From assembly GCF_013368755.1 (NCBI RefSeq), contig NC_049564.1:1930001-1994000 (forward strand): DNA of 64,000 nucleotides. Direction: 5' to 3'. The notes under the pieces were generated by a model, which did no database searches, was not told the DNA's origin, and was given only the letters and a program-made list of their open reading frames with translations. The stretch is from Talaromyces rugulosus. Its lineage: Eukaryota; Ascomycota; Eurotiomycetes; Eurotiales; Trichocomaceae. Each line of letters opens with the position of its first letter. Position 1 is the stretch's first letter. This document shows, piece by piece, positions 22,488 to 34,127 of this stretch. Both the position numbers and the translations under genes were made by a program.

Positions 22488-24250
22488 TTAGACTTTGTTG
22501 TCCGCTGTAATAAGAGATCCAGCACGCTTCCCATGTATGTTCTCAGAACCAGCAGCACTTGAATTGTCAACAGCATCAATCCCCTCCAGATTTGTTTTGG
22601 CGACGCGGTTATCCATGTAGATCATAACGGTTGTCCAGACTGCTATGCCTGCGCCAACTGCTATCATACAAATTGATCCTTTCTGCTTGCTTGTTAACAG
22701 ACTGATTTACGAAATTCGCTCCATGGATAGGGAGTACTCACGGTGAAGTTAGGTGCATCATCGGCACGATAGAAGATGAGTGGCCACCAAGCCTGAAAAC
22801 AATTCCCTGCAGAGTTCATACATGCAATGATACAAGCCCGAAGAGTCGGAGATGATGACCGCATGGAATCATTGGCCCATGCGAAGAAAGTTGCCTGGAT
22901 ACAGTATATGGTACTAGCCTAGTAGTATGCGCCAAACTTGGCAGCAACGGTAGAGGATGGGGTAATAAGGATCACCGCGTTGCCAATTGCAGTGACGGCA
23001 ACGTAGTAGCCAGACGCCCAGCGTCCTCCCCATATATCGGTACCCAGTGCCCATACGAGTGTGCTAACAATTCCCACGGCTTGCACACCGGTGGGATAGT
23101 TGTTGAGCTGACTGACAGAATAGTTCTTGTCGGGAAGGGCTTGCATGAAAAGATTCATGAGGGATTGACTGGACTGGGATTCTGAGCAATTGCCGAGAAT
23201 CCAAAGCATACAAAAGCCGTAAAAGTACCACGAAGAGAGTACTTGTTTGACGAAAGCTATGGAAAGAATCGACTCGCTTTCAACCATGATTGGCATGCGC
23301 TCTCGCGCGAGCTGTTTTTCCTCCTCTGTCAGGTAGAAGGCCGAAGTTGTGTGAGGGGTATCAGGGAAAAAGAAATAGCCAAACATGGCAACAGGTAGAC
23401 CGATAATGCCACAGATCTATCGTGAGTAACAATGTAAGTGGAATGCATGCATAAAGGTGGCCCTTTTCAGAGGCTCATTGCAGTATATTGTCCTTACAAT
23501 GTACAGCCATCTCCATCCTTCAAGTCCTCGAAGCCCATCCATGGATGAGTATATTCCCGTTTGAAGGAATCCACCAAACATGCCACCAGCAAGGCCGCTC
23601 GCCGTGAATAGACCCGTCCTTCTTCCGAGTTCTTGCTTTGTGTACCATGATCCCAGGATATACTGTGTTCCTGCGAAGACGCAAGATTCAAAATAGCCCT
23701 GGATGAAACGAATTGCCATCAGATCTTGGGGTTTTCTGGCTGTGGCATTCACCATGGTTAGAAATGACCAGGTGGTAATCATGAATGGAAAAAAGTTCCG
23801 AGGCTTGAAGTAAGTGAGCATAAGGTTGTTGGGTATGATTCCACTAATCCAAACGTTTCAATAAGTCTTAGGTCAATGTAGAGTCGAATCTGTTGATATA
23901 AGGGCATGGTACCAAAGGCAACAGGGAAGCCTCACATCAGGTATCCAACAGCGTATAGAGTCGTGACCTCGGTGAGCTGGGCGCCCTCGAAGTGTAGGTC
24001 CTCCTTCATACCAGACACATATGCCTGAGTTACGCTGGAACGATCAAAATAGTTTCTTCAAGAGGCGTTGAAAGTTAACCTTGTGTTCCCAGTCTGAATT
24101 TCTATTGATAGGATAGAAATTTGTAACTCACACGAAGTAGGTCAAACAGCAAAATGAGAGAATGACCAGGTCTAACTTGAAGACAAGTTTCTTCTCTAAT
24201 GGAGATGAACTCCTGCGGAAATAATCCTGAGCCTGTGTGACGGCTTTCAT
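22488..24250 (-). pseudogene. MFS transporter (anion:cation symporter) with one in-frame stop
   Basis: Exons 24250-24132, 24055-23936, 23843-23498, 23416-22742 and 22682-22488 form a 484-codon frame typical of Tna1/Seo1-type vitamin or amine carriers. Landmarks are VNYFDRSSVTQAYVSGM at TM1, LGSWYTKQELGRRTGLF in the TM4-5 loop, GWRWLYI, and FFPDTPHTTSAFYLTEEEK before the second half. Codon 361 (22921-22919) is TAG inside a conserved membrane segment, between GAYY and ASTIYCIQATFFAWAN. Reading continues in the same frame on both sides, so this is a point substitution, not an intron or frameshift. Everything else is intact, so the lesion is recent, a strain polymorphism or a sequencing error. 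TGG-to-TAG, a TG-to-TA change, is the simplest origin. Truncation there would remove the last membrane segments. Confidence 0.85.
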
Positions 24251-25329
24251 CTTTTCTGTGTAAAGAAAAAGCGTCGAGCGGAGCAAATGTATAACTTTGA
24301 CTTGGGCTGAAATTTTTTCTTCTCCCTCTTGCCACTCATGCCATTTTCTGCTGTAAATATATAGTAACTCGATGTTAATACCATAAGATGGTTTATCTCT
24401 GGGAGGACGAGAAGAGCTGTTGACGTATCTCCTAGCTACGTTTTGGCCTAGGACGTTCCAGTCCTCCCAAACGAAGCTTCACGCTAAAACGAATCCACTG
24501 ATAGCAAACGTGGAGGTGACTGACCTCCCCGGCGTACAGCCGGCACTAAGGCTGGAACTTCGCAGGGATCTTTCAACTGTACACAAAATAGTAACCAAGA
24601 TAAACAGCTCATGAAGTCTATCGAACTTTGGGTTTATCCTGCCACTGTAATTACCCATTCAGCCAACAAATAAGGGTATCGTAAACAGGCGGTGCTCCTC
24701 CGGGGCCCATTTTTCTTCCAATCTCAATATTCCATAGACTATGTACCCCGATAGCGGGCGTTATCAGTAACCAGTAACTACCCCCCAAACATTGTAATCG
24801 GTGATAAGCAGGACTCCCTACTCTTGGCCATCGACACTATCCCAGACTACAGGAGTTGTAGCAAAAAATTAAGAAAAAATAAGGGAATGAGTGATGAATA
24901 ATAGACGACTATGACATGTCATTGCGAGCAAATTAAACGGCGATAATAATATTTACGTTAGATTATTCACAGGTGCGTGGAGCGCAAAAAACCATCGCAG
25001 TCTATTTTTGGAATGATTCCCGGAATCTCATACTGAAGAAACGTATCAGATGTTTTTTCTTGGTCTAAGGTGCAAGTGCAGGTAACCTCCCTCGGATAAC
25101 TTCCGGTCCGAGAGAGTCTTGAGATTTCCTACTTTACACAGCCTAGAATGCCTTGAAAAAGTGCCTGGGGCACATAACATTTTAAGGGATGTGAATAAAC
25201 AATGAACGCGTTAAAATGCAATTTGATAAATCTAGATGCTACTTAATAAGCATGGTCCAAGCATTCTGGTGACCATGCCCTCTAGTTCGTACAAATAAAT
25301 TCATCATGCCGTCTGCAACTAGGAAACTC
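24251..25329. other. Intergenic region
   Basis: About 1.1 kb between the 5' end of the broken MFS gene and the 3' end of the dioxygenase gene. No supported coding region, RNA gene or repeat. Short GC-rich inverted motifs occur near 24525-24545 and 24750 but are not convincing. Confidence 0.55.
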
Positions 25330-26619
25330 TCAGGCTTTAAGAGTCGGGACATAAACCTCCCGGGGTACGTCATCAAACTTTCCAAGACTGTTGTGTCCCT
25401 CGGGATCGGGATACTCGCCAGCAAAGAAGTCGGCATGTTTAACGGGGTCCATGGGACGGTCAATGTCGTATTCATATCTCTTCCATCCGTGTTTGCGTGC
25501 GTCCAAATAGTCAGTCATACAAAAGATCCTGTCGTCTACGGGCTTGTCCCGACCGAGGCGAGCCAGGAGAGGGGAGTTCTCAATAGGTACTAACGGTCGT
25601 CCATCGGCTGGACGGGCGAAATAGATGACTCCAATGCGTCGGAGATGACGCTGATCTTCTGCTGGATCCACAACTCGGTGGATGGTGGCCTTGAAGAGAC
25701 CACCTGTCATACGCTCAAGAGCCTCACCGAAATTGACGACCAGTCCTTTAGGCTGGTGTTCAACCCATCGGAATTGGCCATTAGTGTGGTCCAAAACCTG
25801 CAAGGCAGCGATCGGCTGCGAGAAAAGGAATGTCCAAGAGCCCCAGTCAGTGTGACCAGACAAGAAGATGCTGCGATACTTCTCACGCTCCTCGGCGGGG
25901 CGCGGCTCGCACATCATGTAACGAATGTACTCTGTGGACGAGCCACCTTCGGCATGGGTAGCATGCACGACCTCCTCGGGAACTTCCAAGATCATAGCCA
26001 TCAACGTAAGCATCTTCTTCAAGATGTTTGAACGAATAAACTGCATGACTTCTTGCGTCTCTTGCAGGTATGGCCGCATAATCTCCGGATGAGGGCGGTT
26101 CTTAGGGTCGTGAACAAGAACATTATAATGGTCCAACTGCTTGGGAAAGCCGCCTTTGTGTCCTAGTGGGCCAGCTGGTTTGTAACCGACATAGAGACCG
26201 CGCGCATCTTCCTCGGGTGTCACTGTTTGTTTTGGTTAGCAGCTGAAGAAGCAAGATTCAAGCAGTCATGTGCAATTATACCTTCATAGGGAGCCTTTTC
26301 ACTCGGGGGCAGTGTCATCATGGCGTTTGAGATTTGCATCTGCCGAGAATACATCTCATCCGTGATGCCATGGTTTGTGAGAGTGAGGAAGCCGTATCCA
26401 GTAGCAGCCTCATAGAGGTCTTTAGCCAGCCCCTGACGACCGACCGGATCGTCAAATTTGGAAAGATCAAGGTTTACAAGCTTGACATAGTCCACTAAAT
26501 GGTGTATCAACATTAGCTTGTAGTTCCATAAGAGCTACCAGGTGCATAGGACTTAGGTTCAATCCTCACGTACAAGGCAATTTGGACGGCTGGGCCGGTG
26601 TATAGGGAGGCAAAGACAT
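25330..26619 (-). CDS. 2-oxoglutarate/Fe(II)-dependent dioxygenase (isopenicillin N synthase-like)
   Basis: Non-heme iron oxygenase of the IPNS/flavonol-synthase fold, usually a hydroxylase, desaturase or ring-forming enzyme. Exons 26619-26574, 26494-26282 and 26222-25330 give 383 residues. The first exon codes for only 15 residues and was found because its codon joins in phase to the conserved start LDYVKLVNLDLSKF. The N-terminal domain has GYGFLTLTNHGI; the iron ligands are His-Asp in SGHTDWGSWT and the distal His in KATIHRVV. The 2-oxoglutarate-binding Arg-x-Ser expected about 10-15 residues later reads RRIGVIYF, so Gly replaces Ser. It shares a 685-bp divergent promoter with a C2H2-type regulator, suggesting joint control. 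Substrate unknown. Confidence 0.9.
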
Positions 26620-27304
26620 GGTTCAACTAGGTGCCAATAGCACCGAAGATAATCTTTAAGAATCGGAATCTTATTGTCTCCGAAAAACACAATTAGTATT
26701 GGTCTGTGACTTTTTCTGTGAAACCTGGAGTCATGCGTTGTTCTTATCTATCACCTGAAGTAATTGCATCCAAGATATATCTCTCCAGTCCGGAAAAGCC
26801 TGCTGCGACCAGGGACTCCGCAAGGAGTCTCATACCGCATCATACATAATGTTTGAGCTGCAGAATCAGGTGTAATTTGATTATTGTGGTCTTCCTGCTC
26901 CTGCTCCTCCTGATGTTGGTTGATGAAGGAGGAGCAAGAAGGACAGACATTCTGGAGGACTCTCGGAGGCGCACCGCCCGGGTGGGTCCATTGTATACTT
27001 CATGAAGTGTGCTAATTGGTGTATAATAGTATAGACCCATAGAGGGTCTTTCTTATCAATATACGGTCTTCCATTGGCTGGTTTTAGAGGCCTGATTGCT
27101 CTATTATTTCCCATTGGCCAGCCCGTCTTAACCATCCCCACCACCCTCACACAGCAATATCCCAGCAAAGATTAACTACCCAGTTCCTATGAGGTTATTA
27201 TGACTGTCATTGAGGAATGCAGCAGCTGATGACTGTGAAGCCACATCTGTACCTTTGTTCACCAAGTTGTTTTTGATCATCTGTCCTTGAGACGTGAGTT
27301 GGAG
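26620..27304. promoter_or_regulatory. Divergent promoter between dioxygenase and C2H2 regulator
   Basis: 685 bp separate the two start codons. The stretch contains GCTCCTCC and its complement GGAGGAGC (near 26902-26934) and a CGG/CCG-rich patch near 26965-26985. Frames here on the minus strand lack domains. A shared regulatory region is inferred from geometry. Confidence 0.45.
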
Positions 27305-29899
27305 ATGGAGCCCTCTCCCTCCACTGGCGATCAGGTGAAACCGTTTGCTTGCCCTGCGTGCCCCTCTCACTTTACCAGGCAGGTATGTAACGATATTCCA
27401 TTTACTTGGCCTAGTAATATTAGTTACATCCTTACGTTGCGTTGAAAAACTGTAGGAAAATTTGAATCGTCATATTGCGTCAGGTACTTTTCCTTGTCCG
27501 CCGGAATGTTACCAGTAGTTTATACTGAAGTTGCCATCTAGTCCATCGCAAGTCCAATTTGAGACCCTTCGCCTGCCCACAATGTGCAGTTAGTTTCTCT
27601 AGAAGGTTAGTCATGGTAGTTAGGATTGATCCACTTCCTACTTCGATATACTCTTGGTGTTTTGCTGCTGACCAGACCCGCAGCGATTTGAGGAAACGAC
27701 ATGTCAGAAAGTTTCACCCCCAGCAGACCAATGATTCTGAGTCGTCAAAGTCTACGGTTGACAGAAACAGGGTGGATGGGACATCACAATTGTCGTCGGC
27801 AGTTCCACAACTGAATAGCCCGGTCCAACTGGCTTCTTCTCTGTTTATATCAAGGGCTCAAAATCCAACAGAAAACGAGAATCATAGCAGCACGTTTAAC
27901 AACAGTAACAGTAATATTAATAACAACACAAATGGCACCAAGAAAAATAAAGATAACAATGTAAGGCGGCTCATATAGATTCACACCATCATGATTTCTG
28001 CGATGAACCCGACTGATCTTGTGCCAGCCAGAGTCGACCACGAACCTATTCACGGCGCACAATATTTCATGGCTTTTCAAGGTGCCACAATTTATAACAG
28101 CATATTTTGAAAAGTTCCATCCGCTGTTCCCAATAATTCATCAGCCGACCTTTGATATTGCATGTGCTACGGAGCCTTTATTGCAAGCAATTGCCTGCAA
28201 TGGAGCTATCTATCAATCGGCCGGGGAGAGCCACAACATTAGTCTAGGACTCTTTGAGGCTGGCCTCAAATTCCTGGATAACTATGTGTGGACTTCACTT
28301 AGGAGAACTTAAGTCGACGCTAATGTCTTGTATAGGTTCAAGAAGCCCCTTGCTCGGCATTTCGAAAACTTTGGGTTTTGCAGGCTTACATACTCTTTGA
28401 GCATTATGCGATATACTCTTGCCAGGATGGCCTTTTCACAAAGGCTCTTAATATCCATCGAAGAATCGTTGATGCTGCAAGACAGTATCAGCTTCTTCAA
28501 GACGGCGTCACGTTGAATGGTGGTGAGGCAAGCCCTTCACAGTCAGCAGGCCCCGAAACTACTCTCGACGATATGTGGCAGAAGTTCACTGAAAACGAAT
28601 CACGAAAACGGTAAGTAGCAAGATGTCGAACGGAAACCCTATTTCTAAACTGATCTGACTGATTGATACTGTAGTATCATGTATTGCTTGTATTACCTCG
28701 ACTCTCAGATAGCTATCTGTTGCAATGTTCGACCGCTACTCACGTCAATAGAACTAAAATATGAGTTGCCATGCCGCGACGACCTTTGGTCAGCATCGAC
28801 TGCAGGAGAATGGGAGTTGATTCTACAGACACAGGAGGTGTCATTCAATGAAGAAGACGACAATAACGCTAATGTGGAGCCGCGGCCAGCACATGGAGAC
28901 CTCTACGAAAATATTATGCAACTGATGAACCCGAATCCCCGAAGACGGCCGCTCGGTTTCCTCTGGTGGTCACCTTTCTCTTGCCTGATGCTGATTATCC
29001 AGATTCAAATGATGGTCAGAGACTTGACCACCTCTAGCATATTTCTATTCAACAATATTTCCTCTGATGAAAACAGGCACAACCTTACCATATTATCAGA
29101 AGACAACAGGGCTCCAATAATGAGAGCCTTGGAAGCGCTCGCCGACCTTATGCCAAACATAACTACACCCGGCTGGTCTTATATTTTTAATAATAACATT
29201 TCTGTACCCGCAGTTGACCCTACAGTGTGGCATCCTGTCTGGATAGCCTGGCACTACACAGCGATGTGTCTCACGCACCAAGACTCTCTTCTTACCAGTG
29301 GCATTGTGGAATACGGTCTTCCGGCAGCTATTTCGACTACATGGGAGCTCGGTAAACCTCGGGCAAAACAGCATCGCGATATATATGAAGACCGAGACGT
29401 AATCCGAGTTGTAAACCACTTTGAGATGATTCTGTTGTTATTGACACGACCTTCCGCTGGTGGATACTTTGGCCATTCGCCAACATCTGCGACCTCACGG
29501 CAGTTTAACGGAGACCAGTTCACGACGATCCTGTGTTTCAAAGCATGTATCATGGGCTGGCGTGTTTTGCGCCTCATGGCTTTAACGCTTGAACGGAGTG
29601 CTGCGTACGAAGCACTGCGGCTGAACAAACCAAGCATCTGTTCATGGTCAGCACGTGTCGTACTAAGTAGAATTTTGGGTCCTATAAATCCTGATAGCCA
29701 GAACTTGTTCATCTCCTCTCAGCAGAATAGCGAACTACCTCAGATTGAAGCGGCCAGCTGCGAGGACCAGTATCTGGAATGGATGGAGCAAACATTCGCC
29801 TTGAGAAGTCTAAGGCCAATGAGCAGATGGATACTGGCGGTCATTAGCGAGACACGACTGGAAGAGTCACGAAACCAAACCATGACTTCTTTCCCCTAG
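27305..29899 (+). CDS. Transcription factor with two C2H2 zinc fingers and a fungal-specific regulatory domain
   Basis: Nuclear regulator. Exons 27305-27382, 27456-27483, 27542-27605, 27684-27960, 28034-28285, 28336-28610 and 28675-29899 give 732 residues. The fingers are spread over four small exons and assemble perfectly: C16-x2-C19-x12-H32-x4-H37 and C47-x2-C50-x12-H63-x4-H68. An Asn/Ser-rich linker of about 90 residues follows. The fungal transcription-factor homology domain then begins near 155 (WLFKVPQFITAYFEKFHPLF and HQPTFD) and continues through FRKLWVLQAYILFEHYAIYS and LYYLDSQIA. This C2H2 plus fungal domain layout is a known fungal class. The 50-bp intron at 28286-28335 was needed to reach the conserved LWVLQA segment. 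Divergent from the dioxygenase gene, it is the best candidate local regulator. Confidence 0.9.
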
Positions 29900-30107
29900 A
29901 TCTAATTAAACGCAATCATATGAATGCTTTACTGGGTTAACATATTTGATCTGTATATGCATAAATGATGTCTCAATTAACAGAATCAATTCTCAGATGG
30001 TCATCTCTTATGCTTCAATATCGACACCTGGGAAGGGATTGATTGGCGCGCTCTTAGGGAGTGAAACTTTCTTTATATTCAGACTTCGAGACTAAGAAAC
30101 AATGTAA

Positions 30108-30976
30108 CTACAGGCCGTCATAATCAGGGTACGTGCCGCCAGGTTCATCCCGAATGACATTCGGCCCCAATATACTGTCAAAGATACCATCTTTGTCGTT
30201 TCTAATTCTCATGAAGTAGTCGTGAACAATAGGGTGCTTCTTTGCCCAGCTTTTCGTAAAGACCTAAATCTGACCTTAGCCCCAGAATCATACTTTGGAA
30301 GAACATAGAACTTTGGAGAGAGGGAATAAGGAACGAAAAAAATAAACATACATATTGATATCCTCTCGCCAACCCTGACACAACGAACAAGTCTGCCAAA
30401 GTCAAGGTATCGCCAACAAGATACTGTTTGCCTGTGATCTCCTTCTCGATGGCGTTGACTGTAAGCTCACAGCCCTCCTCCAATTTCGCAATCTGGTCAG
30501 GAGTGGCTGTTGATCGGCCAATGACGGGGTTGATCCAGGCCATAATCGGCGGCAAGAGCTCGTAATTTGTGAATGATGCCCATCGCAAGACAGTGGTTTC
30601 TTCATTGAGGTTAGAACCACATAGCTTTGTGTTCGGATCTTGCTTCGCCACTGTTGTTACTTCATATATTAACGTCTCTGCGCAAGAAAAAGAAGCAGAA
30701 AAATAAAGAACATCGCGATAATTTAAGGGTTGACGCACAGAACCAGGCTACAGCATTACTTTCGTAGACAGCGAAACCATCGGAGGTTTCCAATGCCGGA
30801 ACCTTGCCAGTGTGGAATTTTGATAGATACTCCTCGCCAACGCCACCCTTTTCAGGGTACACCTTGATAGGAAAAGCATTGCATATCTCGACGTCAAGTT
30901 TGTTGTATTTGGCGACGAACAGTACCATCGACGAGCGAGGCGCCTTGGGGTATGTGTATAATTTTCCAAAAGACAT
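30108..30976 (-). CDS. Glutathione S-transferase, eEF1B-gamma-like
   Basis: Exons 30976-30739, 30650-30352 and 30263-30108 give 230 residues: a thioredoxin-like N-terminal domain (KLYTYPKAPRSSMVLFVAKY, then TGKVPALETSDGF and ESNAVAWF) and an all-helical C-terminal domain (LVGDTLTLADLFVVSGLARG). This matches the GST-like domain of translation elongation factor eEF1B-gamma, but the long C-terminal EF1G domain is absent, so it is a stand-alone GST-like protein. Such short forms occur in fungal metabolite loci, where some act as transferases or isomerases rather than in translation. It shares a 432-bp divergent promoter with a reductase. Whether it binds glutathione productively cannot be judged; the nearby 5-oxoprolinase belongs to glutathione turnover in general. 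Confidence 0.88.
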
Positions 30977-31408
30977 TTCGTATGTATGATTAGATGATTG
31001 ATCCCTGGTGCTAATCTCTATTGATTCTCGGAATGTGTCTTAGACAATGATTTATATTCCTGTTTGTACATGGGTTTACTTGTTCCTAAATACGCTCGAT
31101 AGGCACTATGAGTAGTTTTTAAAGTGTTCGATGGCGCTCAACTGCATGGTGGTAAGAAGCCATACATGGCGCACCGGTATCGCAGCGGGTCTACCGTCTA
31201 CCGACTGACGGAGCTCCTCCTGCACGTCAACTTTAACCGAAGTTCGGTATCTCGGCTTTACTGCCGACACCTCGAATTGCGTGGAATTGCTTTCGAAATT
31301 CTGCTTGCATACCAGGACATTTTAGTATTTTGATATTTTAATAATTGGAGTTGAGCCGTTCAATAGTTCACCCTGATCTTCATTCACAATTGTACTGTGA
31401 AATTCAGA
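30977..31408. promoter_or_regulatory. Divergent promoter between GST-like and SDR genes
   Basis: 432 bp between start codons. ACCGAAGTTCGGT (31236-31248) is a perfect 6-bp inverted repeat about one base. TCGGC (31252-31256) and GCCGA (31263-31267) form a second pair only 3 bp away. Both carry CCG/CGG half-sites of the kind bound by Zn2Cys6 regulators. Function is inferred. Confidence 0.45.
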
Positions 31409-32539
31409 ATGGCTGATTCGTTCCGGTGAGTTCGACGTCTCGAAGAAATCAAAAACAAATTACTGAAACTCTCATAGTTATGTCCTAGTAACCGGTGCTA
31501 CTGGCCTGATTGGGGCCCATGCTGTTGACAACTTACTATCCAAGGGCATCAAAGTCCGCGCAGTGGCTCGATCGAAGGAGAAAGCAAACGCTTTTCTTTT
31601 GGAACGACCGGCGCATGCCGCAGACTTGGATTTTTTCTATATCAATGATCTGACCGATGTGCACGCATTCGATGATGCAGTAAAAGACATTGATGGTGTT
31701 ATACACATTGCTAGTGTCAGTATATATTCGTCCAGTACTCACTACACGAAGAGATTGGTGGCTGACACTCGACTCCAAAGCCGCTGAGATACGATTTCGA
31801 TGACAATGAGAGAAACTTAATCGTACCGGCCATTCAAGGGGTCAAATCTATTATGAAAGCAAGCTTAACCTCTGGAATCCGAAGAATTGTCTTGACCTCG
31901 TCCTTTGGCTCGGTTCTTGACATAAGCAGACCCGAAGATATACCTTGGAAGTACACTTCAGTGGACTGGAACCCAATCACTTATGCCGAAGCCGCGTCAC
32001 CTAATGCAACAGCACAAGATGCATACAGGGGTTCTAAAACGATTGCTGAGCAGGAGGCATGGAAATTTACGAAAGAATGGAACCCGCAATTCGATCTTGT
32101 AACGCTGTGTCCATCAATGGTGTTTGGGCCGCTAGCTACCTCCCCAACATCGCTACGTGATCTTAATGAGTCCAACATTATGCTCTGGAAAGTCGCATCT
32201 CGAGGGCCAAGTCAGCCGCTGCCACCTTGTCGGTTCAATTTTTGGATCGATGTTCGAGATCTGGCAGAAATCCATGTTCAAGCCCTGTTAGTTCAAGCTG
32301 CTGGTGGGAAGCGATTTATTCCAGTGTCCCCTGAACCATTCACGTATGAAAAGGCATCAGAAACTATTTCTGTATCATTTGAATCTTTGAAATCGAAAGT
32401 GTCAACTGGTGTACAGGAAGTGAAAACACACGTCTCCGTCGACATGGACCCCGTGCAAGAGCATTTTCCCAACGTGAAATACACACCATTCACGAAAACT
32501 GTAACTGATTTGATAAGTCAAGTAGAGAGATTTGCTTGA
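31409..32539 (+). CDS. NAD(P)-dependent reductase, extended SDR (dihydroflavonol-reductase/aldehyde-reductase-like)
   Basis: Extended short-chain dehydrogenase reducing an aldehyde or ketone with NADPH. Exons 31409-31425, 31478-31715 and 31781-32539 give 337 residues. The first exon carries only five codons plus two bases, joined in phase to the Rossmann motif RYVLVTGATGLIGAH. Later landmarks are DIDGVIHIASPLRYDF, RRIVLTSSFGSVLD with the catalytic Ser, and AYRGSKTIAEQEAW giving the Tyr-x3-Lys pair. Relatives include yeast Gre2 and fungal ketone reductases of metabolite clusters. The substrate cannot be read from sequence. It is divergent from the GST-like gene across a promoter with two CGG/CCG inverted repeats, and a convergent aldolase gene begins its 3' end 190 bp downstream. 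A-rich tracts follow the stop. Confidence 0.9.
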
Positions 32540-32729
32540 AGAACAACGGTCTACTGTTATAAGAAAATGATTTATATTTTTTTTTAAAAGAGTGAAAAAA
32601 AAGAAAAGAAAAAAAAAACTCTCATAAAGAAACAAAGCCCCTAAGACAAACTTGAAAGTGCCATAATAGAGACACAGAGCATGTAGCTTCCTTTTCTAAA
32701 TTTAACATATATAATACTCTCTTGGACAT

Positions 32730-33732
32730 CTACAGAGACTTTTCGTATTCCACAATACGCTTTAAAGCATCCCCCGCCTCTCCATCAAATGCACTGGCTC
32801 CTACAGACCCGAGCGGCCGCCTACTCCTACCACCACCATATTCATAGTATTTGTGGAGAGCCCCTTTCAAGCCAGCAACTCCTAATTTCACCAATATCCA
32901 GTCAGCCTCACCGAGATAAGTTTGCAGCTCCTGTGCCTCTGCGAGTCTACCCTCGTCGTAGAGTTGTAACAGCTTGACATGAATCTTAGGGACCAGGTTA
33001 GCCGCGGCTGCGATGACACCGTTTGATCCTGCTACCAATCCATGCAGAAAGAAATCGGATTTTCCTGCAAACACCGCAAAGGGTTCAGTGATTCTTTTAT
33101 CATGGGCTACGCGGTGTAGTTTTCCAAGATTGCCACATGTCAGCTTACATCCAACAACCTTTCCCACGTTTGCAGTTGCAAGTTCAGAAATCATATCTGA
33201 ATCGATATCAATTCCAGATGTAACCCCGGGAAAATTGTAGATGAGAACAGGTATGGGCGATTTGCTTGCAACATCATTGAAGAACTGGGTGATAGTATCT
33301 TTCTTCATTGCACCAACTGTACCCACCGAGTCAATATTCAAATATATACAAGCCAAAATGATATAGAGAAATGAACGTACCCCAATAACTAGGACTTAGA
33401 ACCAGAGCATAGTGCGCGCCAGCTTCTAGGGCCTCACTGCAAAGCTGAAGCGTTTCTCGCGTACTCTGGGCACCGCAGCCAGCAATGATAACAGCCCCGG
33501 GTTTTCCATGCTGCTTCAGAGCCTCCAAAGCGGTCGATATTACTAGTTGTCGCTCTGAGTGAAGCAAGTGAGGTGCCTCTCCATTGGAACCTTGGATTAC
33601 CAGCCCAGCCACACCGGACTTTGCGAGACGGGTGACATGGGTCGTGAGTGCGTCGAGATCTAAAGTCTCGTCCTCGTGGAAAAAAGCAACAACGGGAGCA
33701 TATACGCCCCGAGGAGGGGTTGTGGGTGCCAT
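32730..33732 (-). CDS. DHDPS-family aldolase, 4-hydroxy-2-oxoglutarate aldolase-like
   Basis: Class I (Schiff-base) pyruvate aldolase. Exons 33732-33381 and 33316-32730 give 312 residues, the usual length. The pyruvate-binding segment GLVIQGSNGEAPHLLHSER closely resembles HOGA1-type enzymes, which use GSNGE where bacterial DapA has GTTGE. The catalytic Tyr is in LIYNFPGVTSG and the Schiff-base Lys in GCKLTCGN. HOGA splits 4-hydroxy-2-oxoglutarate into pyruvate and glyoxylate in hydroxyproline breakdown; other members act on sugar acids (KDG, L-KDR aldolases) and cannot be excluded. A 395-bp divergent promoter is shared with an aspartate-type aminotransferase, an enzyme that makes HOGA's substrate from 4-hydroxyglutamate, and a 5-oxoprolinase follows. 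That order supports an amino-acid breakdown role, but it is inference. Confidence 0.85.
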
Positions 33733-34127
33733 GGCCAGGAGATAGTAGTGATATTTTGAATAATGCTTGTTGATAATGAGTAAGAAGAAGATGTGTAGCG
33801 AGTGACTTGAGTTTTAGGTATGCAAGATAAAGTCTATTTATCGATCCTTGTCGGCCGTGTGCATGCAGGAATATCGGCCGATGACCCCCGGTGACCGGTA
33901 GGGCTTCCGACATCAACATTGAATACATGTACGCGGTCGGGTAGAGCGACATAATTGCCGACACAACATAGAGACTTAGGTTAGAGACCCACCATGTATA
34001 CTTATGTTATCTTCCCAGTGGACCCCGCATTATTATCTGCCAACATTAAGGCACTTTTTTTTCTGCAGCAACAAGAGGAACAAAAGAAAAACACGAAAAT
34101 CCATTCCCAGCATCTATTTCTTCGACT
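33733..34127. promoter_or_regulatory. Divergent promoter between aldolase and aminotransferase
   Basis: 395 bp between start codons. It contains the perfect 10-bp palindrome ATCGGCCGAT (33873-33882) and, 5 bp on, CCGGTGACCGG (33888-33898), a perfect 5-bp inverted repeat about one base. Both carry CGG/CCG half-sites. Joint control of the two genes is inferred. Confidence 0.5.

Noticed and set aside
22919..22975. Intron removing the TAG in the MFS gene
   Set aside because: A 54-bp GT..AG segment exists but would delete a conserved membrane segment that reads through in the same frame.
26881..27168. 95-codon minus-strand frame in the divergent promoter
   Set aside because: No domain; composition reflects repeats in promoter DNA.
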